This document shows, one piece after another, positions 1 to 9,655 of a DNA stretch of 64,000 nucleotides. The translations under genes were made by a program, and so were the position numbers. The first letter of the stretch is position 1. Each line of letters begins with the position of its first letter. The notes beneath the pieces are model-generated. The model was not told the DNA's origin, did no database searches, and saw only the letters and a list, made by a program, of their open reading frames with translations. This DNA comes from Dickeya lacustris (GTDB lineage Bacteria > Pseudomonadota > Gammaproteobacteria > Enterobacterales > Enterobacteriaceae): assembly GCF_029635795.1 (NCBI RefSeq), contig NZ_CP114280.1, forward strand, positions 2,976,001-3,040,000, written 5' to 3'.

Positions 1-263
1 TGCGAAACCGGGCCATCCTGGTGCGATAACCGTTGTTGTGATTAAGCGTTGTTATTATTGAGGACGTTCTGATGCCGGGCGCTATCGGAAAGCCGCTGTC
101 GCCAGACGGGTTTCCTTCGGCCCGCCTATCTGCCGTGATAACCAGATCGTGATAAACCGATCGTTATAACCGAATTCCTGCTGGCCGTCAGGCGTCTGCG
201 GCCATTGTTAGCCTATTTGCCGCTTGCCGCCACGCCAATTTGCGTTTGGCGCAATTCATCTCA
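1..263. other. Non-coding stretch at window edge
   Basis: I see no convincing gene here. In E. coli the gene beyond yheU is prkB, but no PrkB-like reading frame is visible on either strand. The stretch contains three imperfect 14-bp tandem units at 134-175, listed separately. Confidence 0.5.
134..175. repeat. Three imperfect 14-bp tandem repeats
   Basis: Three adjacent units follow each other without gaps: CGTGATAACCAGAT (134-147), CGTGATAAACCGAT (148-161) and CGTTATAACCGAAT (162-175). They share the core CGTgATAAcC. They lie downstream of yheU in non-coding DNA. The role is unknown; a protein-binding array or a chance low-complexity repeat are both possible. Confidence 0.55.
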
Positions 264-497
264 TCATGCGTTGCGCTCAGTGCGGCCAAGCTGGTTGCGC
301 GGCATGATATTGACGGTTTCATGCAGTTCAGACCACACCAGCACTACCTCGCCCTGACGGAGTTGCTGCTCGACGGCGGCAACTTTCTCCTCAAGCGAGC
401 GTTCATGCTCGCCGTAATCGGTGCCTTCGCGCAGCACAAAGGCTTCAATCAGGTTTTGTAGCGTGGGGGCCGCCAGTTCCTGCCAGGGGATTATCAT
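264..497 (-). CDS. yheU: YheU family protein
   Basis: A small acidic protein of 77 residues beginning MIIPWQEL, which matches the YheU (UPF0270) family in length and N-terminal motif. The molecular function is not known. The start has a GGAG Shine-Dalgarno about 8 nt upstream. It lies 4 bp downstream of yheT on the same strand, so the two are probably co-transcribed, as in E. coli. Confidence 0.93.
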   Translation of the reverse strand: MIIPWQELAAPTLQNLIEAFVLREGTDYGEHERSLEEKVAAVEQQLRQGEVVLVWSELHETVNIMPRNQLGRTERNA

Positions 498-501
498 GGT
501 G

Positions 502-1503
502 TTAGCTCCGGTTGGGTTCCAGATAGGTCGTCAGCCAGTCGGGGACGCACTGCTCCAGCCATAATTGTGGCTGACGCCAGGTGCCGCTGACAAAACCGAC
601 ATGGCCACCGTGTTCGGTCAGGTAATAATGGATGTTGTCCGGCAATTGCGACAGTTCGGGAATGACATCGGCGGTCATGAATGGGTCATCTTTGGCATGA
701 ACCACCAACAAGGGCTGGCGAATCTGCGCCAGTCGCGGCAGCGCGCTGCTGCGCCGGTAGTAATCATCGGCATCGGCAAACCCGTGTAACTGTGCCGTGA
801 CGAGCTGGTCGAACTCTTTGAGATGACGTATTTTGCGCAGCCGCTCGGCGGAAACCGGCAGGCAGTTCGGGTAGGCGGCAAGCTTACGCAAGGCATTGCG
901 GCGCAACAAATTGAGCAAATAGCCCTGATAAACGCGCGAGAATCCGCGCTCTAGCCGACGGCTGCACGGCTCGAGCTGTAACGGCGCGGAGATAATCGCC
1001 GCGACGTCAGGCCGGTGAGCGCTATCCTGTCGGCTCAACAGGCAAGCCAGCATGTTGCCGCCAAGAGAGACGCCGATGGCCGCAGTAGGCACGCTGCCGA
1101 AGGTGTGTGAGAGCCAGCCAAGGAAGTAGCTGGCATCATCGGTTTCCCCGGCGTGATAGCCCCGTGCCATACGGTTGGGCTGGCGGCCACAGCCGCGAAA
1201 ATGCATCACCACCGCCAGCCAGCCGCGTTGCTGACAGGCGGCCATCATGCCGTGGGCGTAAGGGCTGTGAAAACTGCCCTCAAGACCATGAAACAGCACC
1301 ACGCGGGGTTTGTGTCGCGCCGCTTGCGGGTCTTCACTCCAGGCCAGCTCAACGAAATCGCCGTCTGGCAGCGTCAGCGTCTGCCAGAGGGGCTGAAGTA
1401 CCGGGCGGCGGCGCAGCAAGCGCGGCAGCATAGTCTGCAAGTGGGGGTTGCTCACCCCAGCCAGGGGCTGAAACAGCGAATTACGGTGTGAAATACGGTT
1501 CAT
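502..1503 (-). CDS. yheT: YheT family alpha/beta hydrolase
   Basis: A 333-residue protein of the AB-hydrolase 4 group (YheT/EMB8 type). The catalytic triad is visible: nucleophile Ser146 in the elbow GVSLGG, an acid in HAKDDPF and a histidine in EHGGHVGF near the C-terminus. The N-terminal [11 protein letters not shown] and LFHGLEGS (oxyanion region) are family hallmarks. No signal peptide is seen, so it is probably cytosolic. The physiological substrate is unknown; a carboxylesterase role is inferred from the fold. It heads a two-gene unit with yheU. Confidence 0.93.
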   Translation of the reverse strand: MNRISHRNSLFQPLAGVSNPHLQTMLPRLLRRRPVLQPLWQTLTLPDGDFVELAWSEDPQAARHKPRVVLFHGLEGSFHSPYAHGMMAACQQRGWLAVVMHFRGCGRQPNRMARGYHAGETDDASYFLGWLSHTFGSVPTAAIGVSLGGNMLACLLSRQDSAHRPDVAAIISAPLQLEPCSRRLERGFSRVYQGYLLNLLRRNALRKLAAYPNCLPVSAERLRKIRHLKEFDQLVTAQLHGFADADDYYRRSSALPRLAQIRQPLLVVHAKDDPFMTADVIPELSQLPDNIHYYLTEHGGHVGFVSGTWRQPQLWLEQCVPDWLTTYLEPNRS

Positions 1504-1647
1504 AAACGGTGAATGATGCGTTATGTGTCGTGATGAAGCGGTGCCCCTGCATGGGGGAGACCGGGCGAAAAGCTTGTCTGTGCCAGGGTGCGCTGCTAGC
1601 TTGATGGTTTCATACCAAATTCATACCTGTTAAGGGATTGCCGTTTC

Positions 1648-2253
1648 ATGGAGCACGTTAGCCTGTTTCTCTCAATGCTCGGTTTTTTGTGGGTCGCTGC
1701 AATTACACCGGGCCCTAATAATATGCTACTTACCGCCTCGGCGGCCAATTTTGGTCTGTGGCGATCGATGCCGCTGATGATAGGCATCATGCTGGGTATG
1801 CAAAGCATGTTGCTGCTGGTGGCGCTGGGATTAGGCAGCCTGACTCTGCTCTACCCGACGCTGCATCTGGCCTTAAAGGTGCTAGGGAGCCTCTACCTGC
1901 TCTGGCTGTCATGGAAAATCGCCACCGCCGCTTATGAACGGCTTGATACCGACAGCGCACCTTCACGGCCAATGCCGTTCTATCAGGGCGGGCTGTTGCA
2001 GTTTTTGAACCCGAAGGCCTGGTTAATGGCTCTGGGCGCCGTCGCCGGTTTTAGCCTCGCCGGTGAAGGGTATGTCGGCTCGGTGGTTGCCATCAGTATT
2101 GCGATGTTCAGCGTTAATCTGGTGGCCGGGTTTATCTGGTTAGGGTTTGGCGCGCTGATAGGCCGCCTGCTGCAAAGCCCGCGCGCCTGGAAAATATTCA
2201 ATCTGGCGATGGGCGTGCTGACGGCCACCTGCGTGTTGATGGTCTGGCACTAG
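1648..2253 (+). CDS. LysE/RhtB family amino acid exporter
   Basis: A 201-residue hydrophobic protein with about six membrane helices. It carries the LysE-family N-terminal signature AITPGPNN (residues 18-25) and a central FLNPKAW motif. The family exports amino acids or derivatives (lysine, threonine, homoserine lactone, cysteine/O-acetylserine) across the inner membrane; the substrate cannot be read from the sequence. It is transcribed on its own between yheT and yheS, where E. coli has no gene. Its stop lies 58 bp from the convergent yheS stop. Confidence 0.88.
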   Translation: MEHVSLFLSMLGFLWVAAITPGPNNMLLTASAANFGLWRSMPLMIGIMLGMQSMLLLVALGLGSLTLLYPTLHLALKVLGSLYLLWLSWKIATAAYERLDTDSAPSRPMPFYQGGLLQFLNPKAWLMALGAVAGFSLAGEGYVGSVVAISIAMFSVNLVAGFIWLGFGALIGRLLQSPRAWKIFNLAMGVLTATCVLMVWH

Positions 2254-2311
2254 CCTTGAGTGACGCACGGCGGGCTTTCAGGCCGCGCCGTGATTAACGC
2301 CGGTGTATGCC

Positions 2312-4231
2312 TTACGCCGGGTTTTCCGCTTCACGCAGGAACTGCTCAAGCTGCTCTTGCGCGTCCAGCCACGCCATTTCCGCGTCTTCCAGTGCGGTTT
2401 TGGTGCTGCTTTGCTGTTGCAGGCAGTCGGTTAGCTCGCTTTTACGGCTGGCATCGTAAAGGGCGCTATCCGAAAGGCGCTCTTCCAGCGTACTGAGCGT
2501 GGCCTGCAGTTTCTCCATTTGCTGTTCAAGCTGGCTGATTTGCTTACGCAATGGTTGCGTGAGCGTGCGCAGCTCCGCCTCCCGGCGCTTTTGCTCTTTG
2601 CGCGATTGCGCGCTGTTAGCGGCATTCTCTTTCGGCGTGCTCTCGGCGCTGCTGTCCTGCTTTTGCGCATCCAGCAGCCATTGCTGATAGTCCTCCAGAT
2701 CGCCGTCAAACGGCTCGACTTTGCCGCCGTGTACCAGATAGAGATCATCGGTGGTCGAACGGATAAGGTGCCTGTCGTGCGACACCACCACCAGCGCGCC
2801 TTCAAAATCAATCAATGCTTCGGTTAGCGCCTGACGCATATCGAGGTCAAGGTGGTTGGTCGGTTCATCGAGCAGCAACAGGTTCGGGCGCTGCCAGACG
2901 ATGAGCGCCAGCACCAGCCGCGCTTTTTCACCACCGGAAAAGCGCTCGGTGTGCTCGGTGACTTTATCGCCGCGAAAACCGAAACCGCCCAGATAATCAC
3001 GCAGTTGCTGCTCGGTTTCCCGGTCGGCCAGGCGGGTCAGGTGCTGGAGCGGTGATTCGTCTGCGCGCAGAAACTCCAGTTGATGCTGGGCGAAATAACC
3101 AAGGCGCACGCCTTTGGCCAAGCCAATATCACCGCTAAAGGGCTGGATTTCACCGGCGAGCAGTTTGATAAGCGTCGATTTCCCGGCCCCGTTGTGACCC
3201 AGTAAACCGATACGCGAGCCCGGCACCAGATTAAGTTTGATGGAGTCGAGGATCAGGCGGTCGCCATAGCCAGCGCTGACTTTTTCCATACGCAACAGCG
3301 GGTTGGGCAATGCTTCTGGCACCCGGAAACTGAAGCGGAACGGGTTATCGACATGCGCAGGCGCAATCAGCTCCATGCGCTCCAGCATCTTGATGCGGCT
3401 TTGCGCCTGCTTGGCTTTGCTGGCCTTGGCGCGAAAGCGGTCGATGTAGTGTTGCAGGTGAGTGACGCGCTCTTGCTGGTGCTCGTAGAGCGCCTGCTGC
3501 TGGGCCAGCCGCGTCGCACGTTGCTGCTCAAACGAGGTGTAATTGCCGGTGTACTCAAACAGCGTTTCCTGCTCAATATGCAGGATTTTATTGGCAATCG
3601 GGTCAAGAAAGTCGCGGTCATGGGAGATAAGCACCAGTGTGCCGGGGTAGTTTTTCAGCCATTTCTCCAGCCAGATAACCGCATCCAAATCCAGGTGGTT
3701 GGTCGGTTCGTCGAGCAGCAGCAAGTCAGAGCGGCAAATCAGCGCCTGCGCCAGATTCAGGCGCATACGCCAGCCGCCGGAGAAATCGCTGACGGAACGT
3801 TGCAATTGTTCTTGCTGAAAACCGAGCCCGTTGAGAAGGCTGGCGGCGCGAGACTGGATTGTCCAGGCTTGTATCGCATCCAGCTTGCCGTGCAAGGTGG
3901 CGATGGCATGACCATCATTGTGCGCATTGGCCGCCTCAAGCCCGGCTTCCAACTGCCGGAACTCACGATCGCCGTCAATCACATAGTCAATCGCGGAGCG
4001 CGCCAGCGCGGGGGTCTCCTGATTTACCCAGGCCAGCGCCCAGTTTTGTGGAAACGTCATGTTGCCGCCATCGGCGCTGATTTCCCCTTTCAGCAGTGAC
4101 AACAGGGTTGATTTGCCACAACCATTTTTTCCCACCAGGCCCACTTTCTGGCCGGGGTTAATCGTGGCGGAGGCATTGTCCAGCAGTACCCGTGTACCGC
4201 GTCGAATTTGCAGTGAAGAGAAAACAATCAT
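2312..4231 (-). CDS. yheS: ABC-F ATPase YheS
   Basis: A soluble ABC-F protein of 639 residues with two ATP-binding cassettes and no membrane domain. The first Walker A is GKNGCGKS (residues 34-41) and the second is GHNGAGKS near 345. The two signature motifs are FSGGW and FSGGE, each followed by an LLLDEPTNHLDLD Walker B. The inter-domain linker is charged, and the C-terminus (last ~100 residues) looks coiled-coil. ABC-F proteins act on the ribosome as translation factors; YheS is thought to help resolve stalled or difficult translation. Start Met at 4231 (MIVFSSLQ) was chosen over an upstream Met six codons earlier because it matches the E. coli start. It is divergent from kefG. Confidence 0.95.
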   Translation of the reverse strand: MIVFSSLQIRRGTRVLLDNASATINPGQKVGLVGKNGCGKSTLLSLLKGEISADGGNMTFPQNWALAWVNQETPALARSAIDYVIDGDREFRQLEAGLEAANAHNDGHAIATLHGKLDAIQAWTIQSRAASLLNGLGFQQEQLQRSVSDFSGGWRMRLNLAQALICRSDLLLLDEPTNHLDLDAVIWLEKWLKNYPGTLVLISHDRDFLDPIANKILHIEQETLFEYTGNYTSFEQQRATRLAQQQALYEHQQERVTHLQHYIDRFRAKASKAKQAQSRIKMLERMELIAPAHVDNPFRFSFRVPEALPNPLLRMEKVSAGYGDRLILDSIKLNLVPGSRIGLLGHNGAGKSTLIKLLAGEIQPFSGDIGLAKGVRLGYFAQHQLEFLRADESPLQHLTRLADRETEQQLRDYLGGFGFRGDKVTEHTERFSGGEKARLVLALIVWQRPNLLLLDEPTNHLDLDMRQALTEALIDFEGALVVVSHDRHLIRSTTDDLYLVHGGKVEPFDGDLEDYQQWLLDAQKQDSSAESTPKENAANSAQSRKEQKRREAELRTLTQPLRKQISQLEQQMEKLQATLSTLEERLSDSALYDASRKSELTDCLQQQSSTKTALEDAEMAWLDAQEQLEQFLREAENPA

Positions 4232-4369
4232 AACGCGCCAAATGTTCAAATATGTTAAATTACTGAGTAACTAACAGGACGCTGACGTCCTGCCTTAATT
4301 AATTGTTGCTCGTATTACTGCACCGCATGGTAGCCGAAAATACCGACAATGACGACGCCTTGGAGGGGA

Positions 4370-4924
4370 ATGATGTTGCAGCCACCGAAGATTTTGCTGC
4401 TGTTTGCCCATCCTGAATCACAGAGTTCGGTTGCGAATAAGCTGTTATTGCATTACGCCCGCCAGTGCGGGCATGTCACTGTGCACGATCTTTATGCACA
4501 TTACCCCGATTTTTTTATCGATATTCACCATGAGCAGCAGTTGCTGCGTGAACATCAACTGATCGTCTTTCAGCACCCGCTTTACACCTACAGTTGCCCG
4601 GCGCTGCTCAAAGAGTGGATGGACAGGGTGCTGACGCGTGGCTTTGCCAATGGCGTCGGCGGTACGGCGCTGACGGGCAAGTATTGGCGTTCGGTTGTCA
4701 CCACCGGAGAGCAGGAGGATGCCTATCATGCTTCTGGTGTTAATCGCTACACCATGGATGATGTTTTAAGGCCGTTTGAGATGACGGCGGCCATGTGCCA
4801 CATGAATTGGCTCTCGCCACTGGTGATTTACTGGGCCCGGCGCTTACCGCCCGGGGTGTTGCAAGACCATGCCAGAGCCTATGGCGACTGGCTGGCGTCA
4901 CCCTTGTTGCCGGGGGATCTCTAG
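4370..4924 (+). CDS. kefG: KefG, ancillary subunit of potassium efflux system
   Basis: A 184-residue flavodoxin-like quinone-oxidoreductase family protein that binds and activates the KefB antiporter. Recognisable blocks include LLLFAHPES near the N-terminus, [13 protein letters not shown], and [21 protein letters not shown]. The start at 4370 (MMLQPPK) is preferred to a Met at 4349 because a strong GGAGGGG lies just before it and it matches E. coli KefG. The stop lies 3 nt before the kefB start, implying translational coupling. Confidence 0.94.
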   Translation: MMLQPPKILLLFAHPESQSSVANKLLLHYARQCGHVTVHDLYAHYPDFFIDIHHEQQLLREHQLIVFQHPLYTYSCPALLKEWMDRVLTRGFANGVGGTALTGKYWRSVVTTGEQEDAYHASGVNRYTMDDVLRPFEMTAAMCHMNWLSPLVIYWARRLPPGVLQDHARAYGDWLASPLLPGDL

Positions 4925-4927
4925 AGC

Positions 4928-6736
4928 ATGGAAACGTCCTCTTCATTGCTAAATGCGGGTGTGTTGTTTTTATTTGTCGCCGTGTTGATGGTGCCGATTG
5001 CCGCACGGCTGGGGATTGGCGCGGTGCTGGGCTATTTGCTGGCCGGGATTGCCATTGGCCCGTGGGGGCTGGGGTTTATTCGTGATGTCGATGCCATTTT
5101 GCATTTTTCCGAGCTGGGTGTTGTGTTTCTGATGTTTATCATCGGCCTGGAACTGGAGCCGGATAAACTGTGGCGCTTACGGCGTTCTATTTTTGGCATT
5201 GGTGCCGCACAGGTGCTGATTTGCGCCGCCGCGCTGGGCGGCGTGTTGTATCTGAACCGCTTTTCCTGGCAATCGGCGTTGATTGGCGGCATTGGGCTGG
5301 CGATGTCGTCTACTGCCATTGCGCTGCAATTGATGCGCGAGAAGGGCATGAATCGCAATGAAGCCGGTCAACTCGGCTTCTCGGTGCTGCTGTTTCAGGA
5401 TTTGGCGGTGATCCCGGCATTGGCCTTGATTCCCGTGCTGGCGGGGGTGCAAGGCGAACTGGATGACTGGAATCAGGTTGGGCTGAAAGTGATGGCCTTT
5501 GGCGGCATGCTCATCGGTGGCCGCTATCTGGTGCGGCCGTTGTTCCGCTTTATTGCCGCATCCGGGGTGCGAGAGGTGTTTACTGCCGCCGCCCTGCTGT
5601 TGGTATTAGGCTCTGCGCTGTTTATGGATGCGTTGGGGCTGTCGATGGCGCTTGGCACCTTTATCGCGGGGGTGTTGCTGGCAGAAAGCGAGTACCGCCA
5701 CGAGCTGGAGATAGCCATTGAGCCGTTCAAAGGGCTGCTGCTGGGGCTGTTTTTCATCTCGGTGGGCATGGCGCTGAATCTGGGTGTGCTGTACGCCAAT
5801 ATTTTGATGGTGCTGTCAGCGGTGGCGATTCTGGTGGTGGCCAAGGGGCTGATTTTGTACCTGCTGGCCCGTGTTTATGGTTTGCGTTCTTCCGAGCGTT
5901 TGCAATTCGCCGGGGTATTGAGCCAGGGCGGTGAATTTGCGTTTGTGCTGTTTTCCTCGGCGGCGGCCCATAAAGTGCTAAAAGGTGCGCAATTGCCGCT
6001 GTTACTGGTGACGGTCACATTATCCATGATGGTGACGCCGTTATTAATGCAGGTCATCGATCGTGTGCTGGCGCGTCGTTTTAATGCGAGCGATGAACCG
6101 GATGAAGCGCCTTACGTAGAAAATGACGAGCCGCAGGTGATCGTGGTCGGCTTTGGTCGTTTCGGTCAGGTGATTGCCCGTTTGCTGATGGCCAACAAAA
6201 TGCGCATTACTGTGCTGGAGCGTGATATCAGCGCTGTTAGCCTGATGCGCAGTTACGGTTATAAAGTCTATTACGGTGATGCCACGGAGCTTGAGTTGCT
6301 GCGTGCGGCCGGGGCTGAACAGGCTCAATCTATCGTGATTACCTGTAATGAGCCGGAAGACACCATGACCCTGGTGCATTTGTGCCAGCAGCATTTTCCC
6401 AATCTGGAAATTCTGGCGCGGGCGCGCGGGCGCGTTGAAGCGCATGAGTTGCTGAAGTCGGGCGTGACGCAATTTTCGCGTGAAACGTTTTCCAGCGCAC
6501 TGGAGCTCGGGCGTAAGACGCTGATTACGCTTGGTATGCATCCGCATCAGGCTTATCGGGCACAGCAGCATTTTCGGCGGCTCGACATGCGTATGTTGCG
6601 TGAACTGATGCCACAAACGCAGGGCGATGTGGCGCAGATTTCTCGTGTTAAAGAGGCGCGGCGCGAGCTGGAAGACATTTTTGAGCGCGAAATGCAGCGC
6701 GAGCGGCGCAGGCCAGATGACTGGGATGAGTTTTAA
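4928..6736 (+). CDS. kefB: Glutathione-regulated potassium/proton antiporter KefB
   Basis: A 602-residue inner-membrane antiporter. Residues 1-380 form about 12-13 hydrophobic helices (Na+/H+ exchanger fold, with the conserved FQDLAVIP segment near 156-163). Residues ~403-520 form a cytosolic RCK (TrkA-N) domain with the nucleotide-binding motif VVGFGRFGQ. Glutathione keeps KefB closed and glutathione adducts of electrophiles open it, acidifying the cytoplasm to protect from methylglyoxal-type toxins. It needs KefG, encoded immediately upstream, for full activity. Length agrees with E. coli KefB (601). Confidence 0.96.
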   Translation: METSSSLLNAGVLFLFVAVLMVPIAARLGIGAVLGYLLAGIAIGPWGLGFIRDVDAILHFSELGVVFLMFIIGLELEPDKLWRLRRSIFGIGAAQVLICAAALGGVLYLNRFSWQSALIGGIGLAMSSTAIALQLMREKGMNRNEAGQLGFSVLLFQDLAVIPALALIPVLAGVQGELDDWNQVGLKVMAFGGMLIGGRYLVRPLFRFIAASGVREVFTAAALLLVLGSALFMDALGLSMALGTFIAGVLLAESEYRHELEIAIEPFKGLLLGLFFISVGMALNLGVLYANILMVLSAVAILVVAKGLILYLLARVYGLRSSERLQFAGVLSQGGEFAFVLFSSAAAHKVLKGAQLPLLLVTVTLSMMVTPLLMQVIDRVLARRFNASDEPDEAPYVENDEPQVIVVGFGRFGQVIARLLMANKMRITVLERDISAVSLMRSYGYKVYYGDATELELLRAAGAEQAQSIVITCNEPEDTMTLVHLCQQHFPNLEILARARGRVEAHELLKSGVTQFSRETFSSALELGRKTLITLGMHPHQAYRAQQHFRRLDMRMLRELMPQTQGDVAQISRVKEARRELEDIFEREMQRERRRPDDWDEF

Positions 6737-6799
6737 CCGCGCGTGATGTGCTGGCATCGCCGCCAGAGCGATCATCACGGATCATCAATGGGGAGCATC

Positions 6800-7009
6800 A
6801 TGCAAAAAGTTACCACTCGAAAACGTTTTATTGCCGGTGCCGTCTGCCCGAAATGCCAGACGCAGGATACGCTGGCGGTTGGGCGTGAAGGGGACGATGA
6901 CGTCGTGGTCTGTGTGCAATGTGGTTATCAGCAGAGTCAGGCCGAAGCGCCGCTTAAGGCCACGGCTGCGCCTGTGGGAGAAATCATCGGCCTGTTTCGC
7001 CCGCAGTAA
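6800..7009 (+). CDS. yheV: YheV family putative zinc-ribbon protein
   Basis: A small protein of 69 residues when begun at MQKVTTRKRF (6800), the start that fits the family; the reading frame is open upstream to 6743. Two CxxC pairs, Cys16/Cys19 and Cys38/Cys41, suggest one bound zinc. Function is not known. It sits between kefB and slyD as in E. coli and may be co-transcribed with kefGB. Confidence 0.9.
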   Translation: MQKVTTRKRFIAGAVCPKCQTQDTLAVGREGDDDVVVCVQCGYQQSQAEAPLKATAAPVGEIIGLFRPQ

Positions 7010-7170
7010 CGGCGGTGCGCGCCTGCGTTCAGGTGCATGAAACCGTTACGGGTGTCTGCGGTGGCTTGGCCTGCGGCAGTCCGGGCAGAGTTTTTTTCCC
7101 TCATGCAGTACAGGGGGCCAATTTTCCGCTACAATTTGCGCAAAATTGATTTCCAACGCTAGGAGATATC

Positions 7171-7749
7171 ATGAAAGTAGCAAAAGACCTGGTGGTCAGC
7201 CTCGCCTATCAGGTACGTACAGAAGATGGAGTATTGGTTGATGAGTCTCCGGTGAGCGCACCGCTGGACTATCTGCACGGTCACGGTTCGCTGATTTCCG
7301 GTCTGGAAAAAGCGCTGGAAGGCCGTGATGTGGGCGAGCGCTTTGACGTCAGCGTTGGCGCTAACGACGCGTACGGCGAATACGATGACAATCTGGTGCA
7401 GCGCGTGCCAAAAGACGTGTTCGTGGGTGTCGATGAGTTACAGGTTGGCATGCGTTTTCTGGCTGATACCGACCAGGGGCCGGTACCGGTGGAAATCACC
7501 GAAGTACAGGACGACCATGTTGTGGTTGATGGCAACCACATGCTGGCTGGCCAGAATCTGAAATTCAACGTGGAAGTGGTGGCTATTCGTGAAGCAACGG
7601 CGGAAGAGCTTGAGCACGGCCATGTGCATGGCGCGCACGATCATGACCACGACCATGAAGGCTGCTGCGGCGGTCACGGCCACGACCATGACCACGAGCA
7701 TGGTAAAGGCGGTTGCGGCGGTAACGGCGGTTGCGGTTGCCACCACTGA
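7171..7749 (+). CDS. slyD: FKBP-type prolyl isomerase / metallochaperone SlyD
   Basis: A 192-residue cytosolic peptidyl-prolyl cis-trans isomerase. Residues 1-~150 comprise the FKBP domain with the inserted chaperone flap. The C-terminal ~45 residues are extremely rich in His, Cys, Asp and Gly (runs such as HDHDHDHEGCCGG), which is the nickel-binding tail used to deliver nickel to hydrogenase. The Shine-Dalgarno is AGGAG about 7 nt before the ATG. The gene is followed directly by a strong terminator. Confidence 0.97.
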   Translation: MKVAKDLVVSLAYQVRTEDGVLVDESPVSAPLDYLHGHGSLISGLEKALEGRDVGERFDVSVGANDAYGEYDDNLVQRVPKDVFVGVDELQVGMRFLADTDQGPVPVEITEVQDDHVVVDGNHMLAGQNLKFNVEVVAIREATAEELEHGHVHGAHDHDHDHEGCCGGHGHDHDHEHGKGGCGGNGGCGCHH

Positions 7750-7762
7750 TTGACCTTGTTGT

Positions 7763-7790
7763 AAAAAGGCCGCTTGCGCGGCCTTTTTTT
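7763..7790 (+). terminator. Rho-independent terminator after slyD
   Basis: A GC-rich stem AAAAGGCCGC with loop TTGC and a complementary GCGGCC arm, running into a T7 tract. It ends the kefGB-yheV-slyD direction and faces the convergent permease gene. Confidence 0.9.
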
Positions 7791-7848
7791 ATGCGCCTTC
7801 TCCGTCAGGTCAGGCGCGGGGTTAAACGTCGGGCGTCAGCAAAACCGG

Positions 7849-9216
7849 TTACTCTTTGCCGACCAGCATCGCGTCCTGCGGGGCGTTGTCGCGCTGGGCG
7901 CGCGTCATCAGAAAATAGCTGTATCCTGCCAGCATCAACACGATAAACAGCCCGCCAATGACCGGGTTGAACCACAGCATCGCTATCAGGCAGATAACCG
8001 AGAGCACCAGCGCGATTGCGGGCAATACCGGGTAGCCGGGTGCCAAAAAGGTGCGCGTTAGCATCGGTTCGGTACGGCGCAGGCGAAACAGGCTCAACAT
8101 ACTCATCATGTACATAACATTGGCACCGAACACGGCCATGGTAATCATGGCGGCGGTCAGGTTCATGTCCTGCAGGTGAATCCAGTTATCGCTAAAAATG
8201 GTGGCAATACCGATGACGCCACCGGTCAGAATGGCGCGGTGCGGCGTTTGAAAGCGCGACAGTTTCGCCAGCCCGGCAGGGAGATACCCGGCGCGTGCCA
8301 GTGCGAAGAACTGGCGTGAGTAGCCAAGAATAATGCCGTGGAAGCTGGCGATAAGCCCGAACAAGCCAATCCACACCAGCATGTGCATCCAGCCGGAGTT
8401 TGCGCCTACTACCGTCTTCATGGCCTGTGGCAGTGGGTCGTTAATGTTAGACAGCGCGCGCCAGTCACCCACGCCACCGGCCATCACCATCACGCCAAGC
8501 GCCAGCACCACCAGCGTGATAATACCGCCGATGTAGGCTTTAGGGATGGTGCGCTGTGGGTCTTTGGCTTCTTCTGCCGCCATTGCCGCGCCCTCAATAG
8601 CCAGAAAGAACCAGATAGCAAACGGAATCGCGGCAAAAATACCGGCAATGGCCGTGCTGCCGAATTGGTCGCTGCCCGCCCAGCCGTTGGCGACAAAATG
8701 GCTGACGCTAAAGCCCGGTGCCACCACGCCCATGAACACCAGCAGCTCGATAACCGCCAGCACCGTCACGCACAGTTCAAACATGGCCGCCAGTTTTACG
8801 CCCAGAATGTTGAGCGCCATGAAGATGAGATACGCGCCGGTTGCGGCATAACGCGGGTCAAGAGAGGGGTACTGCACATTCAGGTAGGCACCAATCGCCA
8901 TGGCGATAGAGGGGGGAGCGAACACAAATTCTATCAAGGTTGCCATACCGGCAATCAATCCACCGGTTTCGCCGAAGGCACGGCGGCTGTAGGCAAACGG
9001 GCCGCCTGCGTGTGGGATTGCCGTGGTCAGCTCGGTAAAACTAAAAATAAAACAGGTGTACATGGCGGCAATAATCAATGTAGTGACGAGAAAACCCAGT
9101 GTCCCCGCCACTCCCCAGCCATAACTCCAGCCAAAATACTCACCGGAAATCACCAGACCGACGGCGATCCCCCACAGATGAAGCGTACCCAAAGTGGGTT
9201 TTAACTGCATTGTCAT
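7849..9216 (-). CDS. Ethanolamine-type APC family permease
   Basis: A 455-residue membrane protein with about 12 helices of the amino acid-polyamine-organocation superfamily. Its N-terminus (LKPTLGTLHLWGIAVGLVISG) and the motif EGAAMAAEEAKDPQRTIP in the middle resemble ethanolamine permeases (eat/EutH-unrelated class). Start at 9216 was chosen because GGGGAG lies 7 nt upstream; the frame also allows Met at 9243. Substrate specificity is inferred; another amino alcohol or small amine is possible. It lies divergent from the APH-fold kinase, and this cassette interrupts the slyD-slyX adjacency of E. coli. Confidence 0.85.
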   Translation of the reverse strand: MTMQLKPTLGTLHLWGIAVGLVISGEYFGWSYGWGVAGTLGFLVTTLIIAAMYTCFIFSFTELTTAIPHAGGPFAYSRRAFGETGGLIAGMATLIEFVFAPPSIAMAIGAYLNVQYPSLDPRYAATGAYLIFMALNILGVKLAAMFELCVTVLAVIELLVFMGVVAPGFSVSHFVANGWAGSDQFGSTAIAGIFAAIPFAIWFFLAIEGAAMAAEEAKDPQRTIPKAYIGGIITLVVLALGVMVMAGGVGDWRALSNINDPLPQAMKTVVGANSGWMHMLVWIGLFGLIASFHGIILGYSRQFFALARAGYLPAGLAKLSRFQTPHRAILTGGVIGIATIFSDNWIHLQDMNLTAAMITMAVFGANVMYMMSMLSLFRLRRTEPMLTRTFLAPGYPVLPAIALVLSVICLIAMLWFNPVIGGLFIVLMLAGYSYFLMTRAQRDNAPQDAMLVGKE

Positions 9217-9655
9217 GACGCTCTCCCCTACAAGACGTGGCATAAAAACCGTCGGTTTTTATCACCACTGATAGCTAAAACATGGATGGTCAACCGTCCG
9301 TTGGATGGCTGCGTGGTCAAAACCTATCGGCGATTCGCTGATTGCTGATTAAAGCGCGGCATAGTTTTTGTGCGTGCGTTGGGTATCTTTGTCATGCCAT
9401 TAGCCTGCCGGATGTGCCGGGAAGCCCGCTTGTTGCCGATAATGCGCCAGCGCGGTAGCCGAGACTTGACCCCAACCCGGAGATTTTTGCGCGCTGCGGT
9501 CAAACGGCCTGCCGTGACCGGGGGCAATGTCGCGTGCAGTCAAGTAATGATGTTTTTGTGTCAAGCATCACAACCTAAGACGTTCCATCCTGAAAGCCTG
9601 GCAGTGCCCTGTCACGGGCACCCCGTTGAATGAGATCACTCGTGGGGCAACGAAG
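9217..9655. other. Divergent intergenic region, permease/kinase
   Basis: About 440 bp separate the two divergent start codons. I find no credible protein-coding frame. The length is more than two simple promoters need, which fits a regulatory region for the nearby AraC-type regulator, but I could not pick out a clear repeated operator or a near-consensus promoter. Confidence 0.5.

Noticed and set aside
3353..4099. 248-codon open frame opposite yheS
   Set aside because: Antisense shadow of a highly conserved ABC-F gene; no ribosome site or family resemblance.
8338..9204. 288-codon open frame on the plus strand opposite the permease gene
   Set aside because: It mirrors a membrane protein gene with strong third-position bias; the translation is rich in His, Gln and Asn and has no recognisable domain.
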